Positions 1 to 7,875 of a stretch of DNA of 42,229 nucleotides are shown piece by piece (the stretch's first letter is position 1; each line of letters begins with the position of its first letter). The translations under genes and the position numbers were made by a program. Location of the stretch: NCBI GenBank assembly GCA_934526015.1, contig CAKSZY010000018.1, forward strand, positions 1 to 42,229. Reading direction: 5' to 3'. The notes below the pieces were generated by a model. It did no database searches, was not told the origin of the DNA, and saw only the letters and a list, made by a program, of their open reading frames with translations. Source of the DNA: an uncultured Dokdonella sp. Its GTDB lineage: Bacteria; Pseudomonadota; Gammaproteobacteria; Xanthomonadales; Rhodanobacteraceae.

Positions 1-172
1 TGACGTTCCCCCCCTCAGTCGCGCCGAGGAGCGCAGTCAGACACCGGGGAAAGGCGAACTGTTTGAGGCCAGGGATGGCCGAGTTGTTCGCCGGCCGGTG
101 GCTGGCGAGCACCGCAGGGAACCGGGCGGACGCAGTCCGTCCGGCGCGACTGCCGGGGTGCCCTTTCCTTTG

Positions 173-206
173 CCTACTTTCCTTTGGGCAAGCAAAGGAA
201 AGTAGG
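173..206. repeat. Perfect 14-bp stem hairpin of a dispersed element
   Basis: Bases 173-186 (CCTACTTTCCTTTG) are the exact reverse complement of 193-206, with the six-base loop GGCAAG. One strand of the stem is purine-rich and the other pyrimidine-rich. There is no U-run after it, so it is not a classical intrinsic terminator. Confidence 0.75.
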
Positions 207-284
207 GCGCTCGCCGCCGAGGCGAGCGGAACCCTTGGTTCAACACATCCAGGAGAGCGCGAAGAGCCAAGGCAAAGGAGCTGG

Positions 285-304
285 ATCCCGGCCTTCGCCG
301 GGAT
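285..304. repeat. Small GC hairpin (ATCCCGGC / GCCGGGAT)
   Basis: An eight-base perfect stem with the loop CTTC, followed by GACG. The motif TGGATCCCGGCCTTCGCCGG followed by GATGACG is a common short dispersed repeat in proteobacterial chromosomes (from memory). It lies between the two copies of the 60-base direct repeat. Confidence 0.65.
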
Positions 305-475
305 GACGGCGAGAGTTGCCGAGGTGAGCGGAACCAAAGTTCAGCCCACCCAAGAGAGCGCGAAGTGCCAAGGCAAGGCGGGAGCGAGCTCCGCTCTACG
401 AAGGCGGTGAAGCCGCAAGTGGGGCCGAGCATCTCGGCTCTGCAGGCGCGAGGCCGGCGCGGGGCGGCGCTTGGA

Positions 476-481
476 TATACT
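476..481 (+). promoter_or_regulatory. Candidate -10 box (TATACT) for tesB
   Basis: TATACT is the only AT-rich hexamer in a GC-rich stretch and sits 25 bases before the tesB ATG at 507. No convincing -35 box lies 16-18 bases upstream. Its position argues against the in-frame upstream start at 471, which would put the -10 box inside the gene. Confidence 0.45.
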
Positions 482-506
482 GGCCCGCCCTGCCGCGCCG
501 CCATCC

Positions 507-1379
507 ATGCCGAAACCGATCGTCAGCGAGCTGATCGACCTGCTCGGGCTCGAGCGTCTCGAGGACAACCTGTTCCGCGGCCAGAGCCGCGACATCGGCA
601 CCCGCTACGTGTTCGGTGGCCAGGTGCTCGGCCAGGCGCTTTCGGCCGCCCAGCAGACCGTCGACGAAGCGCGTCACGCGCATTCGCTGCATGCCTATTT
701 CCTGCGTGCCGGCGACGTCGAGGCGCCGATCGTCTACAGCGTCGAGCGCACGCGCGACGGCGGCAGCTTTTCGGCACGCCGGGTGATCGCCGTCCAGCAC
801 GGCCAGACCATCCTCAACATGACCGCCTCGTTCCAGTTGCCCGAGCCCGGCGCCCAGCACCAGTTCCCGATGCCGCTGGTGCCGATGCCGGAGGACCTGC
901 CGGACCACGTGGCGGTGCCGGCCGCGGATCTCGACAAGGTGCCGGCCATGCGCCGGCGCTGGCTCAGCAGCGAGGGACCGTTCGAGTTCCGCCACGTGCA
1001 CCCGCGCAACGAGGTCAATCCGACCAAGCAGCCGCCCTACCAGAACGTCTGGTTCCGCCTTGCCGACCGTGCCCCCGACAGCGAGGTGCTGCATCGCTCG
1101 CTGCTCGCCTACGCTTCGGACTTCCACCTGATCGGCACGACCACCTTCGCCCACGCGATCTCCTACCTGCAGCCGAACGTGCAGATGGCCAGCCTCGACC
1201 ACGCGCTGTGGTTCCACCGTCCGTTCCGCGCCGACGACTGGCTGCTGTACGCCTGCGACAGCCCGAGCGCGCAGGGTTCGCGCGGCCTCGCCCGCGGCAT
1301 GGTATTCAGTCGCGACGGCAGGCTGGTCGCCTCGACCGCCCAGGAAGGGCTGATCCGCGTCGTCGAACCGAAATCCTAG
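507..1379 (+). CDS. tesB: Acyl-CoA thioesterase II (TesB)
   Basis: A cytosolic thioesterase that hydrolyses acyl-CoA to free acid and CoA. The 290 residues from the ATG at 507 match the usual length of about 286. It is a double-hotdog protein. The first half has LFRGQSRD, VFGGQVLGQAL and RDGGSFSARRV. The second half has YASDFHLIG and SLDHALWFHRPF and ends with STAQEG. The Asp of YASD and Gln of STAQEG match two members of the E. coli catalytic triad. The third, Thr in ATIDH, is Ser here (ASLDH), a conservative change. The frame could start at 471 (TTG), but the TATACT box at 476-481 and family length favour 507. The next gene follows after seven bases, suggesting one transcript. Confidence 0.93.
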   Translation: MPKPIVSELIDLLGLERLEDNLFRGQSRDIGTRYVFGGQVLGQALSAAQQTVDEARHAHSLHAYFLRAGDVEAPIVYSVERTRDGGSFSARRVIAVQHGQTILNMTASFQLPEPGAQHQFPMPLVPMPEDLPDHVAVPAADLDKVPAMRRRWLSSEGPFEFRHVHPRNEVNPTKQPPYQNVWFRLADRAPDSEVLHRSLLAYASDFHLIGTTTFAHAISYLQPNVQMASLDHALWFHRPFRADDWLLYACDSPSAQGSRGLARGMVFSRDGRLVASTAQEGLIRVVEPKS

Positions 1380-1386
1380 GAACGCC

Positions 1387-1773
1387 ATGCGCCAGATCTA
1401 CACCTCGCCCCGCCAGGACAACGTGGAGCGCGTGGTCGCCCTGCTCGACGAAGCCGGCATCGCCACCACGATCCGCAACCGCCGCGACTGGCAGGGTGGC
1501 CAGTGGAAGCGCTTCAGCTACTCCGAGCGCGGCGAAAGCGAAAGCTGGCCGCAGGTCTGGGTGACCGATTCCAGCCACCTCACGCGTGCCCGCGAGCTGC
1601 TGCGCACGGCCGGCCTGGAGCCGTCCACGCGCTTCGCCGACGAACTCGCTGCCGCCCGCTCGCTCGGCGATCCGCGCCGGCATCGCCAGCAATCCATGCG
1701 ACTGCGCATGGTCCTGCTCGGCCTGATCGGCGGGGTGGTCCTGCTGATTGCCTGGGCCTACGTCACACGCTGA
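1387..1773 (+). CDS. DUF2007-like protein with C-terminal membrane anchor
   Basis: 128 residues. Residues 1-80 (starting MRQIYTSPRQDNVERVVALL, later WPQVWVTDSSHLTRARELL) fit the DUF2007 pattern, a small alpha/beta domain often annotated as putative signal transducing protein. Between them is a basic, polar stretch (RNRRDWQGGQWKRFSYSER). Residues 103-125 form one hydrophobic helix (MVLLGLIGGVVLLIAWAYV), so the domain is probably tethered to the inner membrane facing the cytosol. It lies seven bases after tesB and 30 before bpt. Its role is unknown. Family assignment rests on pattern, not a search. Confidence 0.8.
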   Translation: MRQIYTSPRQDNVERVVALLDEAGIATTIRNRRDWQGGQWKRFSYSERGESESWPQVWVTDSSHLTRARELLRTAGLEPSTRFADELAAARSLGDPRRHRQQSMRLRMVLLGLIGGVVLLIAWAYVTR

Positions 1774-1789
1774 CCGCGTGCCGCTGCGG

Positions 1790-1795
1790 CAGAAT
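1790..1795 (+). promoter_or_regulatory. Candidate -10 box (CAGAAT) for bpt
   Basis: CAGAAT within GCTGCGGCAGAATCCGCC, nine bases before the bpt start. Nearly the same context (GCTGCGGCACAATGGCCGCC) precedes the gene at 4037. If used as a -10 box, the message would be almost leaderless. No good -35 box is visible. Confidence 0.3.
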
Positions 1796-1803
1796 CCGCC
1801 TCC

Positions 1804-2532
1804 ATGCGCTCCGACGTCGTCCGCCTGTTCCAGACCCTGCCGCACGCCTGCGGCTATTTCCCCGAGCGCATCGCCCAGAACCTCGTCATCGATCCGGCCG
1901 AGACCCGCCTCGCCACGCTCTACGACAGCGCGCTTGCGCGCGGCTACCGCCGCGCCGGCGGCCATGTCTACCTGCCGCACTGCATGGCCTGCCGCGCCTG
2001 CGTCGCCTCGCGCATCCCGGTCGCCGACTTCCTCCCCGACCGCAGCCAGCGCCGCTGCGCGAAGCGCAATGCCGACCTCGCCATCGACGTCGTCCCCGCG
2101 GCCTTCAGCGAGGAGCGTCATGCCCTCTACGAACGCTACCTGCGTTCACGCCATGCCGGCGGCGGCATGGACGAGGCCACGCCCGACGATTTCGAGCGCT
2201 TCCTGTTCACGCCGTGGAGCCCGACCTCGTTCATCGAGTTCCGCGCCGACGGCCGCCTCGTCGCCGTGGCCGTCACCGACGTCTGCAGCGACGCCGTGTC
2301 GGCCGTCTACACCTTCTTCGATCCGGACGAGGCCGCACGCAGCCTCGGCACCTTCGCCATCCTCAGCCAGATCGAACTCGCGCGTGCGCGCGGGCTTGCC
2401 CATGTCTACCTCGGCTTCTGGATCCCCGGCCATCCGAAGATGGACTACAAGCAGCGCTTCCGCCCGCTCGAACTGCTCGACGGCGGGCGCTGGATCCCGC
2501 ACGTGCCGGACGACGACCTCGGCCGGGCCTGA
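1804..2532 (+). CDS. bpt: Aspartate/glutamate leucyltransferase (Bpt, arginyltransferase family)
   Basis: Leucyl-tRNA-protein transferase of the Ate1-like family. It adds Leu to proteins with N-terminal Asp or Glu, marking them for ClpS/ClpAP in the N-degron pathway. The 242 residues match the usual 235-250. Family features are the N-terminal cysteine-containing segment (TLPHACGYFPERIAQNLV), the GYRRAGGHVYLPHCMACRAC block with clustered Cys, FERFLFTPWSPTSFIEF, AVAVTDVCSDAVSAVYTFFD, and the C-terminal YLGFWIPGHPKMDYKQRFRP. It follows the DUF2007-like gene and ends 24 bases before the palindromic element at 2557-2767, which may help end its transcript. Specificity (Bpt rather than Ate) is assumed from the bacterial length. 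Confidence 0.93.
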   Translation: MRSDVVRLFQTLPHACGYFPERIAQNLVIDPAETRLATLYDSALARGYRRAGGHVYLPHCMACRACVASRIPVADFLPDRSQRRCAKRNADLAIDVVPAAFSEERHALYERYLRSRHAGGGMDEATPDDFERFLFTPWSPTSFIEFRADGRLVAVAVTDVCSDAVSAVYTFFDPDEAARSLGTFAILSQIELARARGLAHVYLGFWIPGHPKMDYKQRFRPLELLDGGRWIPHVPDDDLGRA

Positions 2533-2556
2533 CCCGGATCACGGCCAAGCAACCGC

Positions 2557-2767
2557 CTGCAACACCAAGGGCACGAAGCACACGAAGGAAGAACGGAGAT
2601 TGTCAAAGCGCTTTTCTCCGTGTGCTCCGTGTGCTCCGTGTTTCAATCTTCCGCTTTCGATGGAAGCCGGGGCAGAAGCCTGAAACACGGAGCACACGGA
2701 GCACACGGAGGAGAAGCCCATCGTTGAAGAGCGTTCCTTCGTGTGCGTCGTGCCCTTCGTGTTGCAG
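2557..2767. repeat. Nested palindromic element, copy 1
   Basis: Two nested inverted repeats between convergent bpt and purT. The outer arms, 2561-2590 and 2734-2763, match at 28 of 30 positions and contain CACGAAG-type 9-mers. Complementarity continues to 2557 and 2767. The inner arms, 2616-2645 and 2681-2710, are a perfect 30-base inverted repeat built from the unit GTGCTCCGT, with a 35-base loop. Read in frame, the arms give spurious SVCSVCSVF-type peptides. A second copy with identical inner arms lies inverted at 21711-21944. RNA from either strand would fold into a long double stem, so it could end transcription from both sides. Confidence 0.85.
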
Positions 2768-2789
2768 TCTTTCCGCGGCGGGCCGGCCC

Positions 2790-3974
2790 TCAGCTCACGT
2801 CGACGCGCAGGCAGGCTGCGGCGGCGCGGGCGTTCGCGCGGGCGGCGTCGATGTCGTCACCGCGGGCGAGGGTGACCGCCATGCGGCGGTGGCCGCGCAC
2901 TTCGGGCTTGCCGAAGATGCGCAGGGCGGTGTCCGGCCGTGCCAGCGCCTCGGCGACGCCTTCGAAGAGGATGCGCCGCCCATGGCCCTCGACGAGCACG
3001 GCGCACGATGCCGACGGCCCGTGCTGGCGGATGACCGGCACCGGCAGGCCGAGGATCGCCCGCGCATGCAAGGCAAACTCCGACAGCTCCTGCGAGATCA
3101 GGGTGACCAGGCCGGTGTCGTGCGGACGCGGGCTGACCTCGGAGAAGATCACCGCGTCGCCACGCACGAAGAACTCGACGCCGAACACGCCACGCCCGCC
3201 GAGGGCCGCGGTCACCGCCTCGGCCTGACGGCGCGCTTCGGCAAGGGCCGCCGCCGACATCGGATGCGGCTGCCACGATTCGCGGTAGTCGCCGGCCTCC
3301 TGCAGATGGCCGATCGGATCGCAGAAGCTCGTGCCGCCGACGTGGCGCACGGTCAGCAGGGTGATCTCGTAGTCGAACTCGACGAAGCCCTCGACGATGC
3401 AGCGCCCCTGCCCGGCCCTGCCGCCGGCCTGCGCGCAATCCCAGGCCGCTTCCAGCGCGGCCGCATCGCGCACCAGGCTCTGGCCCTTGCCGGAGGAACT
3501 CATCACCGGCTTGATGACCACCGGGAAGCCGAGCGCCGCCGCTGCCTCGCGGCACTCGTCGAAGCGGTCGACAAAGCAGTACGTCGAAGTCGGCAGGCCG
3601 AGTTCCTCGGCGGCGAGGCGGCGGATGCCTTCGCGGTCCATGGTCAGCCAGGCCGCACGGGCGGTGGGAATGACCGTCACGCCTTCGCCTTCGAGTTCAA
3701 CCAGGGTCGACGTGGCGATCGCCTCGATCTCCGGCACGATCAGGTCCGGCTTCTCGAGGTCGACCAGGCGGCGGATCTGCGCGCCATCGAGCATGTCGAC
3801 CACATGGCTGCGATGGGCCACCTGCATCGCCGGCGCGCCGGCGTAGCGGTCGACCGCGATCACCTCGACGGCGTAGCGCTGCAACTCGATGGCGACTTCC
3901 TTGCCGAGCTCGCCCGAGCCGAGCAGCATGACGCGGATGGCGGTATCGGTACCGGGCGTTCCAAACGGCTTCAT
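2790..3974 (-). CDS. purT: Formate-dependent phosphoribosylglycinamide formyltransferase (PurT)
   Basis: Uses ATP and formate to formylate GAR to FGAR in purine synthesis, bypassing folate-dependent PurN. The 394 residues from the ATG at 3974 match the E. coli length (392). It is an ATP-grasp protein with an N-terminal Rossmann-like lobe ([20 protein letters not shown]), then [17 protein letters not shown], the metal/ATP segment [27 protein letters not shown], and a C-terminal [20 protein letters not shown] lobe. The frame opens at 4019, but that extension would include the TACAAT box at 4001-4006 and is not conserved. The gene is divergent from the transglutaminase-like gene, with 62 bases between the starts. 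Its stop lies 23 bases beyond the palindromic element. Confidence 0.96.
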   Translation of the reverse strand: MKPFGTPGTDTAIRVMLLGSGELGKEVAIELQRYAVEVIAVDRYAGAPAMQVAHRSHVVDMLDGAQIRRLVDLEKPDLIVPEIEAIATSTLVELEGEGVTVIPTARAAWLTMDREGIRRLAAEELGLPTSTYCFVDRFDECREAAAALGFPVVIKPVMSSSGKGQSLVRDAAALEAAWDCAQAGGRAGQGRCIVEGFVEFDYEITLLTVRHVGGTSFCDPIGHLQEAGDYRESWQPHPMSAAALAEARRQAEAVTAALGGRGVFGVEFFVRGDAVIFSEVSPRPHDTGLVTLISQELSEFALHARAILGLPVPVIRQHGPSASCAVLVEGHGRRILFEGVAEALARPDTALRIFGKPEVRGHRRMAVTLARGDDIDAARANARAAAACLRVDVS

Positions 3975-4000
3975 GCAGACGGCTCCCGTGGAGGCGCGCA

Positions 4001-4006
4001 ATTGTA
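4001..4006 (-). promoter_or_regulatory. Candidate -10 box (TACAAT) for purT
   Basis: On the minus strand the hexamer reads TACAAT and ends 27 bases before the purT ATG. It is 11 bases from the candidate -10 box of the divergent gene, so RNA polymerases at the two promoters would compete. No -35 box is clear. Confidence 0.4.
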
Positions 4007-4016
4007 GCGGCTGCGG

Positions 4017-4022
4017 CACAAT
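4017..4022 (+). promoter_or_regulatory. Candidate -10 box (CACAAT) for the transglutaminase-like gene
   Basis: CACAAT in the context GCTGCGGCACAATGGCCGCC, 15 bases before the ATG at 4037. The context is nearly the same as that before bpt. Confidence 0.3.
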
Positions 4023-4036
4023 GGCCGCCCGTTTCG

Positions 4037-5494
4037 ATGGCGCTCCTCATGCTGCGCGCGATCCTCGTCCTCCTCTTCCTCATGCCGGGCCTCGCCGGTG
4101 CGCGCGATCCGGCCGCAACGGACGTCCGCTGGTACACGGTGCTGCTCGACGGCCGCAAGATCGGCCAGTTCGAAAATCGTCGCGAGGTGCACGGCGAGCG
4201 CGTGCTTACCCGCCAGGCGATGCGCATCGAACTCGACCGTGCCGGCACGCGGGTGGCGATGTCGAGCGAGGAATCGAGCGAAGAAACGCTTGACGGCCGG
4301 CCGCTCGCGTTCGCCAACGAGACGCGCATGAGCGGCAGCGAGACGAGCATTGCCGGCAGCGTCGACGGTTCACGCATGCGCGTGCGGATCGGCACGGCCG
4401 GCGGATTCAGCGAACGCGAACTGGACTGGCCGCCGGGCGCCCTGCTCGCCGAAGGCCTGCGCCTGGCCCTGCTCGACGTCGCCCTCGACGAAGGCGCGGT
4501 GTTCCGCACCCTGGCCTTCCAGCCCTCGACCTTCGAGGCGATCGAAGTGACCAGCACGGTCGGTCGCAGCGAGATGACCGGCTTGCCGGATGGCCGCCTG
4601 CGCCTGACCCGCATCGAGCAGAGCTCCGCGTTTCCCGGTGCCACCTTGCGCAGCACGGCCTGGATCGACGACCGCCGCGAGGTGCGCAAACTCGCGGTGC
4701 CGGCGCTCGGCGTCGAGCTGACCATGCTCGCCTGTGACCAGGCCTGCGCGACCGCGCCGAACCAGCCGGCTGACGTCTTCACGCGCACGCTGCTGCGCTC
4801 GCCGCGACCGCTGCGTGAAGCCGAACTTGCCGGCGGCCTGCGCTACCGCTTCGCGCCGCTCGCGCGCGGCGAGCGCATCCATCTGCCCGCCAGCGGCGAC
4901 CAGCAGGTGCGTGGCGACGGACGCAGGCTGGTGGTGGAAGTGAGACCGGGAGCCGGCAGCGATGCGACGCCCCCGGAAGCGGCCGACTTCGCCGCCAACG
5001 CCTGGCTGCAGAGCACGGCGCCGGAAATCGTCGCCCTGGCGCAGCGTGGCGTCGGCGCCGCACGCAATGACGGCGAGCGCATGCGCAACCTCGAGACCTT
5101 CGTGCGCGGCTTCATCAGCCGCAAGACGCTCGGCGTCGGCTATGCCTCGGCGCTCGAGGTCGCACGCCGCCCGGAAGGCGACTGCACCGAACATGCGGTG
5201 CTGCTCGCCGCGCTCGGCCGCGCCCTCGGCATTGCCACCCGCGTCGTCGACGGGCTGGCCTATGCACCCGGATTCGCCGGCGCCGAGCAGGTATTCGTGC
5301 CGCACGCCTGGGTGCAGGCCTGGGTGGACGGACGCTGGCAGGGCTTCGATGCCGCGCTGGCCGGTTTCGACGCCGGCCACATCACCTTCTCCACCGGCGA
5401 TGGCGATCCCTGGCGTTTCTATCAGGCCCTCGACCTGCTCGGCCGCCTGAAGCTCGTGCGCATCGAGGCGCTCGACGCCGGCAGCGGGCGGTGA
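4037..5494 (+). CDS. Secreted transglutaminase-like superfamily protein
   Basis: 485 residues with a signal peptide at 1-22 ([17 protein letters not shown] then RDP), so probably periplasmic. Residues 30-260 are a beta-rich region of unknown function. The C-terminal half carries the transglutaminase/protease fold: Cys383 in [19 protein letters not shown], His423 in PHAWVQAWV, and Asp438 in GFDAAL form the expected Cys-His-Asp triad. In bacteria such domains are more often peptidases or amidases than crosslinkers; the substrate is unknown. Its GTGA end overlaps the start of the next gene by four bases, so the two are translationally coupled. An internal ATG at 4049 is an alternative start and keeps the signal peptide. 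Confidence 0.85.
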   Translation: MALLMLRAILVLLFLMPGLAGARDPAATDVRWYTVLLDGRKIGQFENRREVHGERVLTRQAMRIELDRAGTRVAMSSEESSEETLDGRPLAFANETRMSGSETSIAGSVDGSRMRVRIGTAGGFSERELDWPPGALLAEGLRLALLDVALDEGAVFRTLAFQPSTFEAIEVTSTVGRSEMTGLPDGRLRLTRIEQSSAFPGATLRSTAWIDDRREVRKLAVPALGVELTMLACDQACATAPNQPADVFTRTLLRSPRPLREAELAGGLRYRFAPLARGERIHLPASGDQQVRGDGRRLVVEVRPGAGSDATPPEAADFAANAWLQSTAPEIVALAQRGVGAARNDGERMRNLETFVRGFISRKTLGVGYASALEVARRPEGDCTEHAVLLAALGRALGIATRVVDGLAYAPGFAGAEQVFVPHAWVQAWVDGRWQGFDAALAGFDAGHITFSTGDGDPWRFYQALDLLGRLKLVRIEALDAGSGR

Positions 5495-6414
5495 ACGCGG
5501 CGGCCTGGCTGGGGCTGGTCGCGCTCGGCAGTGCCGCGGGCGCGGAGTTCCCCGCCGCGCCGTACCGGCCGGCGACCCTCGAGTCCCTGATCACCGATCC
5601 GGAACTCGATGAAATCAGCGGCCTGGCCGCCTCGCGGCGCACGCCCGGCGTGTACTGGGTGCACAACGATGCGCCCCGCCCGGCCCGGCTGGTCGCCCTC
5701 GATGGCGGCGGCAAGCGTCGCGGCAGTCTGCGCATCGACGGCGTGCGTGCGGTCGACTGGGAAGACATCAGCGCCTATGCGCTCGACGGCAAGGCCTGGC
5801 TGCTGGTTGCCGACAGCGGCGACAACGGCAAGGTGCGCAAGGACTGCGAACTGATCGCCATCGTCGAACCGGAACTGGCCGCCGACGGCCGCGAACAGAC
5901 CGTGCAGCCGGCCTGGCGGCTGCGCTTCCGCTACGCCGACGGCGCCCATGACGTCGAAGCGATGGCCGTCGACGTCGATGCGGGCGAGGTGCTGTTGCTG
6001 GCCAAGCACGCGCCGGCGCCGGTCCTGTATGCCTTGCCGCTCGGGCCCGGCGATGGCGGGGTGGCGGTGGCCGAACGCCGCCTCGCGCTGACCTCTATCC
6101 CGGCGCCGACCGCGCCGGAGCGCAGCGCACGCTACCCGGCCGCGCGCCTCGGCGGATCGCCGACCGCCATGGACATCGATGCAAGCGGCCGCCGCGCCCT
6201 CGTCATGACCTATCGCGACCTCTGGCTCTTCCGGCGCAACCCGCGGGAAAACTGGATGCGGGCATTCACCCGCCAGCCCGTGCGCCTGCCACTGCCGCCG
6301 CTGGCGCAAGCCGAGGCCGCCGGCTTCGAGTTTCCCGGCACGGCCGTGCGCGTCAGCGGGGAGCGCCTGCCCGCACCATGGATCCGTTTCGAGAAAGATC
6401 CGGCAAGCGATTGA
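5491..6414 (+). CDS. Secreted protein of unknown function, probable beta-propeller type
   Basis: 307 residues from a GTG at 5491 within the GTGA overlap with the upstream gene. The N-terminus (AAWLGLVALGSAAGA) is a short signal peptide. The body has blocks resembling one beta-propeller blade each: ELDEISGLAASRRTPGVYWV, WEDISAYALDGKAWLLVADS then GDN, AHDVEAMAVDVDAGEVLLLA, and GGSPTAMDIDASGRRALVMT. The Asp-rich turns could bind calcium. No catalytic motif is visible. Coupling to the transglutaminase-like gene suggests a shared periplasmic role. The family is recognised only by pattern. Confidence 0.8.
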   Translation: MNAAAWLGLVALGSAAGAEFPAAPYRPATLESLITDPELDEISGLAASRRTPGVYWVHNDAPRPARLVALDGGGKRRGSLRIDGVRAVDWEDISAYALDGKAWLLVADSGDNGKVRKDCELIAIVEPELAADGREQTVQPAWRLRFRYADGAHDVEAMAVDVDAGEVLLLAKHAPAPVLYALPLGPGDGGVAVAERRLALTSIPAPTAPERSARYPAARLGGSPTAMDIDASGRRALVMTYRDLWLFRRNPRENWMRAFTRQPVRLPLPPLAQAEAAGFEFPGTAVRVSGERLPAPWIRFEKDPASD

Positions 6415-6477
6415 TGTGAATGGCTATCCGTGTCCGAACCTGAGCAGCCGCAAGAGCTTCATGTGAGGCTTCCAAAG

Positions 6478-6496
6478 TTGATATCGTTTTGATATC
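6478..6496. promoter_or_regulatory. Tandem TTGATATC site before the SPFH operon
   Basis: Two exact TTGATATC copies, at 6478-6485 and 6489-6496, stand 11 bases apart, one helical turn. Each holds the palindrome GATATC. They form the most AT-rich patch for kilobases around and lie 70 bases before the SPFH ATG. Spacing of this kind is typical of Arc/MetJ ribbon-helix-helix operators, and the second gene of the operon encodes such a protein. Autoregulation is an inference. TTGATA of the first copy could also act as a -35 box. Confidence 0.5.
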
Positions 6497-6565
6497 TTTC
6501 GTTCATGCCGTGCTGATGGCATTCGCGCCAACCCTGTCGCGACCACGCTGATCCGGAGCTCCGCC

Positions 6566-7438
6566 ATGAACGAACGCCAGGCCTTTTCACTGCCGGGGAT
6601 CCCGGCCTTTCTCGTCCTGCTTGCCGCTTTCGGCGGCGCCCTTGCCTGGCTCATCGACATCCTCAGGGGAACCGCCCAGCCGACACCGTCGCAGGTGATC
6701 CCGGCTGCCCTGCTGATCGCCTTCATCGCCTTCCTGTTCAAGGGCCTGTTCGCGGTGCAGCCGAATGTCGGTCGGGTCATGCAGCTGTTCGGCCGCTACC
6801 AGGGCACGGTGCGCGACCAGGGTCTGCGCTGGGCCAACCCGCTCTACTCGCACCAGCCGGTGTCGCTGCGCGTGCGCAACTTCGAATCGGGCAAGCTCAA
6901 GGTCAACGACAGCGACGGCAACCCGATCGAGATCGGCGCGATCGTGGTCTGGCAGGTCATCGACACCGCCGAAGCGGTGTTCATGGTCGACGACTACGAG
7001 AACTTCGTGCACATCCAGGCCGAGGCCGCGCTGCGGCAGATGGCGACCAGCTATCCCTACGACGCCCACGACGGCAAGGATGTCGCCCTGCGCAGCCACG
7101 GCAAGGAAGTCAACGCGCACCTGCGCGACGAGATCCAGGAACGCCTGGCCAAGGCCGGCGTCGAGGTCATCGAGGCGCGCATCAGCCACCTCGCCTACGC
7201 GCAGGAAATCGCCCAGGCCATGCTGCAGCGCCAGCAGGCCGGCGCGATCGTCGCCGCCCGCGAGCGCATCGTCGAAGGTGCGGTCAGCATGGTCGAGATG
7301 GCGCTCGGCGAACTCGGCAAGCGCGGCGTGGTGGAACTCGACAACGAGCGCCGCGCGGCGATGGTCAGCAACCTGCTCGTCGTGCTCTGCGGCGACCGCT
7401 CGACGCAGCCGGTGGTCAACACCGGTTCGCTGTACTGA
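6566..7438 (+). CDS. SPFH/band 7 (stomatin-prohibitin) membrane protein
   Basis: 290 residues. Two N-terminal membrane segments occupy about 10-30 (FLVLLAAFGGALAWLIDIL) and 45-63 (IPAALLIAFIAFLFKGLF). An SPFH domain runs to about 230: VQPNVGRVMQLFGRYQGTVR, LRWANPLYS, IGAIVVWQVIDTAEAVFMVD, LRQMATSYPYD. A C-terminal helical region with ERLAKAGVEVIEARISHLAYA follows, then a Q/A-rich helix typical of oligomerising SPFH proteins. Such proteins form ring or microdomain scaffolds in the inner membrane. It is the first gene of a run with a ribbon-helix-helix protein, a DUF4177 protein and a hydrolase. I recall the SPFH/Arc/DUF4177 order from other Xanthomonadales. The ATG has a GGAG ten bases upstream. 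Confidence 0.93.
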   Translation: MNERQAFSLPGIPAFLVLLAAFGGALAWLIDILRGTAQPTPSQVIPAALLIAFIAFLFKGLFAVQPNVGRVMQLFGRYQGTVRDQGLRWANPLYSHQPVSLRVRNFESGKLKVNDSDGNPIEIGAIVVWQVIDTAEAVFMVDDYENFVHIQAEAALRQMATSYPYDAHDGKDVALRSHGKEVNAHLRDEIQERLAKAGVEVIEARISHLAYAQEIAQAMLQRQQAGAIVAARERIVEGAVSMVEMALGELGKRGVVELDNERRAAMVSNLLVVLCGDRSTQPVVNTGSLY

Positions 7439-7485
7439 GGCACGGCCGTGGGCGCGCCCCTCGTCACCCGTGGCATGCGGCTGCC

Positions 7486-7683
7486 GTGAGCGGGAAGAAA
7501 GCCTATCCGCTGCGCATCAACGCAGCCGTCCTCGAGGCCATGCAGAAATGGTCCGACGACGAGCTGCGCTCGCTCAACGCGCAGATCGAATACGTGCTGC
7601 GCGACGCGCTGCGCAAATCGGGCCGGTTGCGCGCTTCCCCGCCGGCAACCACCCACGACGATCAGGAAACCGGAGAACCCTGA
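7486..7683 (+). CDS. Arc-type ribbon-helix-helix DNA-binding protein
   Basis: 65 residues from a GTG at 7486. The start YPLRINAAVLEAMQKWSDDE supplies the beta-strand and first helix of a ribbon-helix-helix fold. LRSLNAQIEYVLRDALRK is the conserved second helix of Arc-like repressors. Residues 46-65 are a polar tail. It lies 47 bases after the SPFH gene and one base before the DUF4177 gene. The likely target is the tandem TTGATATC site at 6478-6496, by analogy with Arc and MetJ. There is no toxin gene nearby, so it is probably not an antitoxin. Confidence 0.85.
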   Translation: MSGKKAYPLRINAAVLEAMQKWSDDELRSLNAQIEYVLRDALRKSGRLRASPPATTHDDQETGEP

Positions 7684-7684
7684 A

Positions 7685-7864
7685 ATGAGCACGTCCACAC
7701 GTTGGGAATACAAGACCCTGCAGATCAGCCCCAGGCTTCTCGGCGGCTTCAACGCCGAAGCGATCGACGAACAGATCGGCCGGCTCGGCGCGCAGGGCTG
7801 GGAACTCACCAGCTCGGTCTTCGCCGCGCTTTCGCTGCTGCTGTTCTTCAAGCGTCCGCGCTGA
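7685..7864 (+). CDS. DUF4177 mini-protein
   Basis: 59 residues. RWEYKTLQISP, then IDEQIGRLGAQGWELTSS, is the DUF4177 signature (a Trp-Glu-Tyr-Lys strand and a GWEL strand around one helix). The C-terminus VFAALSLLLFFKRPR is hydrophobic with a basic end. The function of the family is unknown; copies commonly sit beside SPFH genes. The ATG is one base after the stop of the preceding gene, implying translational coupling. The stop is 11 bases before the hydrolase gene. Confidence 0.85.
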   Translation: MSTSTRWEYKTLQISPRLLGGFNAEAIDEQIGRLGAQGWELTSSVFAALSLLLFFKRPR

Positions 7865-7875
7865 ACGGAGCCCCC

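Larger units (their letters stand above)
1..475. repeat. Gene-free block of dispersed repeat units upstream of tesB
   Basis: No reading frame here looks like a protein gene; the open frames are low-complexity and Arg/Pro-rich. The block holds a strong hairpin (173-206), a second hairpin (285-304) and an imperfect direct repeat of about 60 bases at 216-276 and 318-376. Each repeat unit starts GCCGAGG(C/T)GAGCGGAACC and ends with GCCAAGGCAA. Bases 1-210 resemble a dispersed non-coding element I recall from Xanthomonadales genomes, whose hallmark is the CTTTCCTTTG hairpin. That likeness is from memory, not a search. The block ends at the tesB promoter. Confidence 0.6.

Noticed and set aside
1503..4007. 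Long plus-strand frame spanning bpt and purT
   Set aside because: Out of frame with bpt, antisense to purT, and runs through the palindromic element; composition is not protein-like.
7486..7864. RHH protein plus DUF4177 as a toxin-antitoxin pair
   Set aside because: DUF4177 shows no toxin-type active site and the pair recurs with SPFH genes; a membrane-associated regulatory role fits better.
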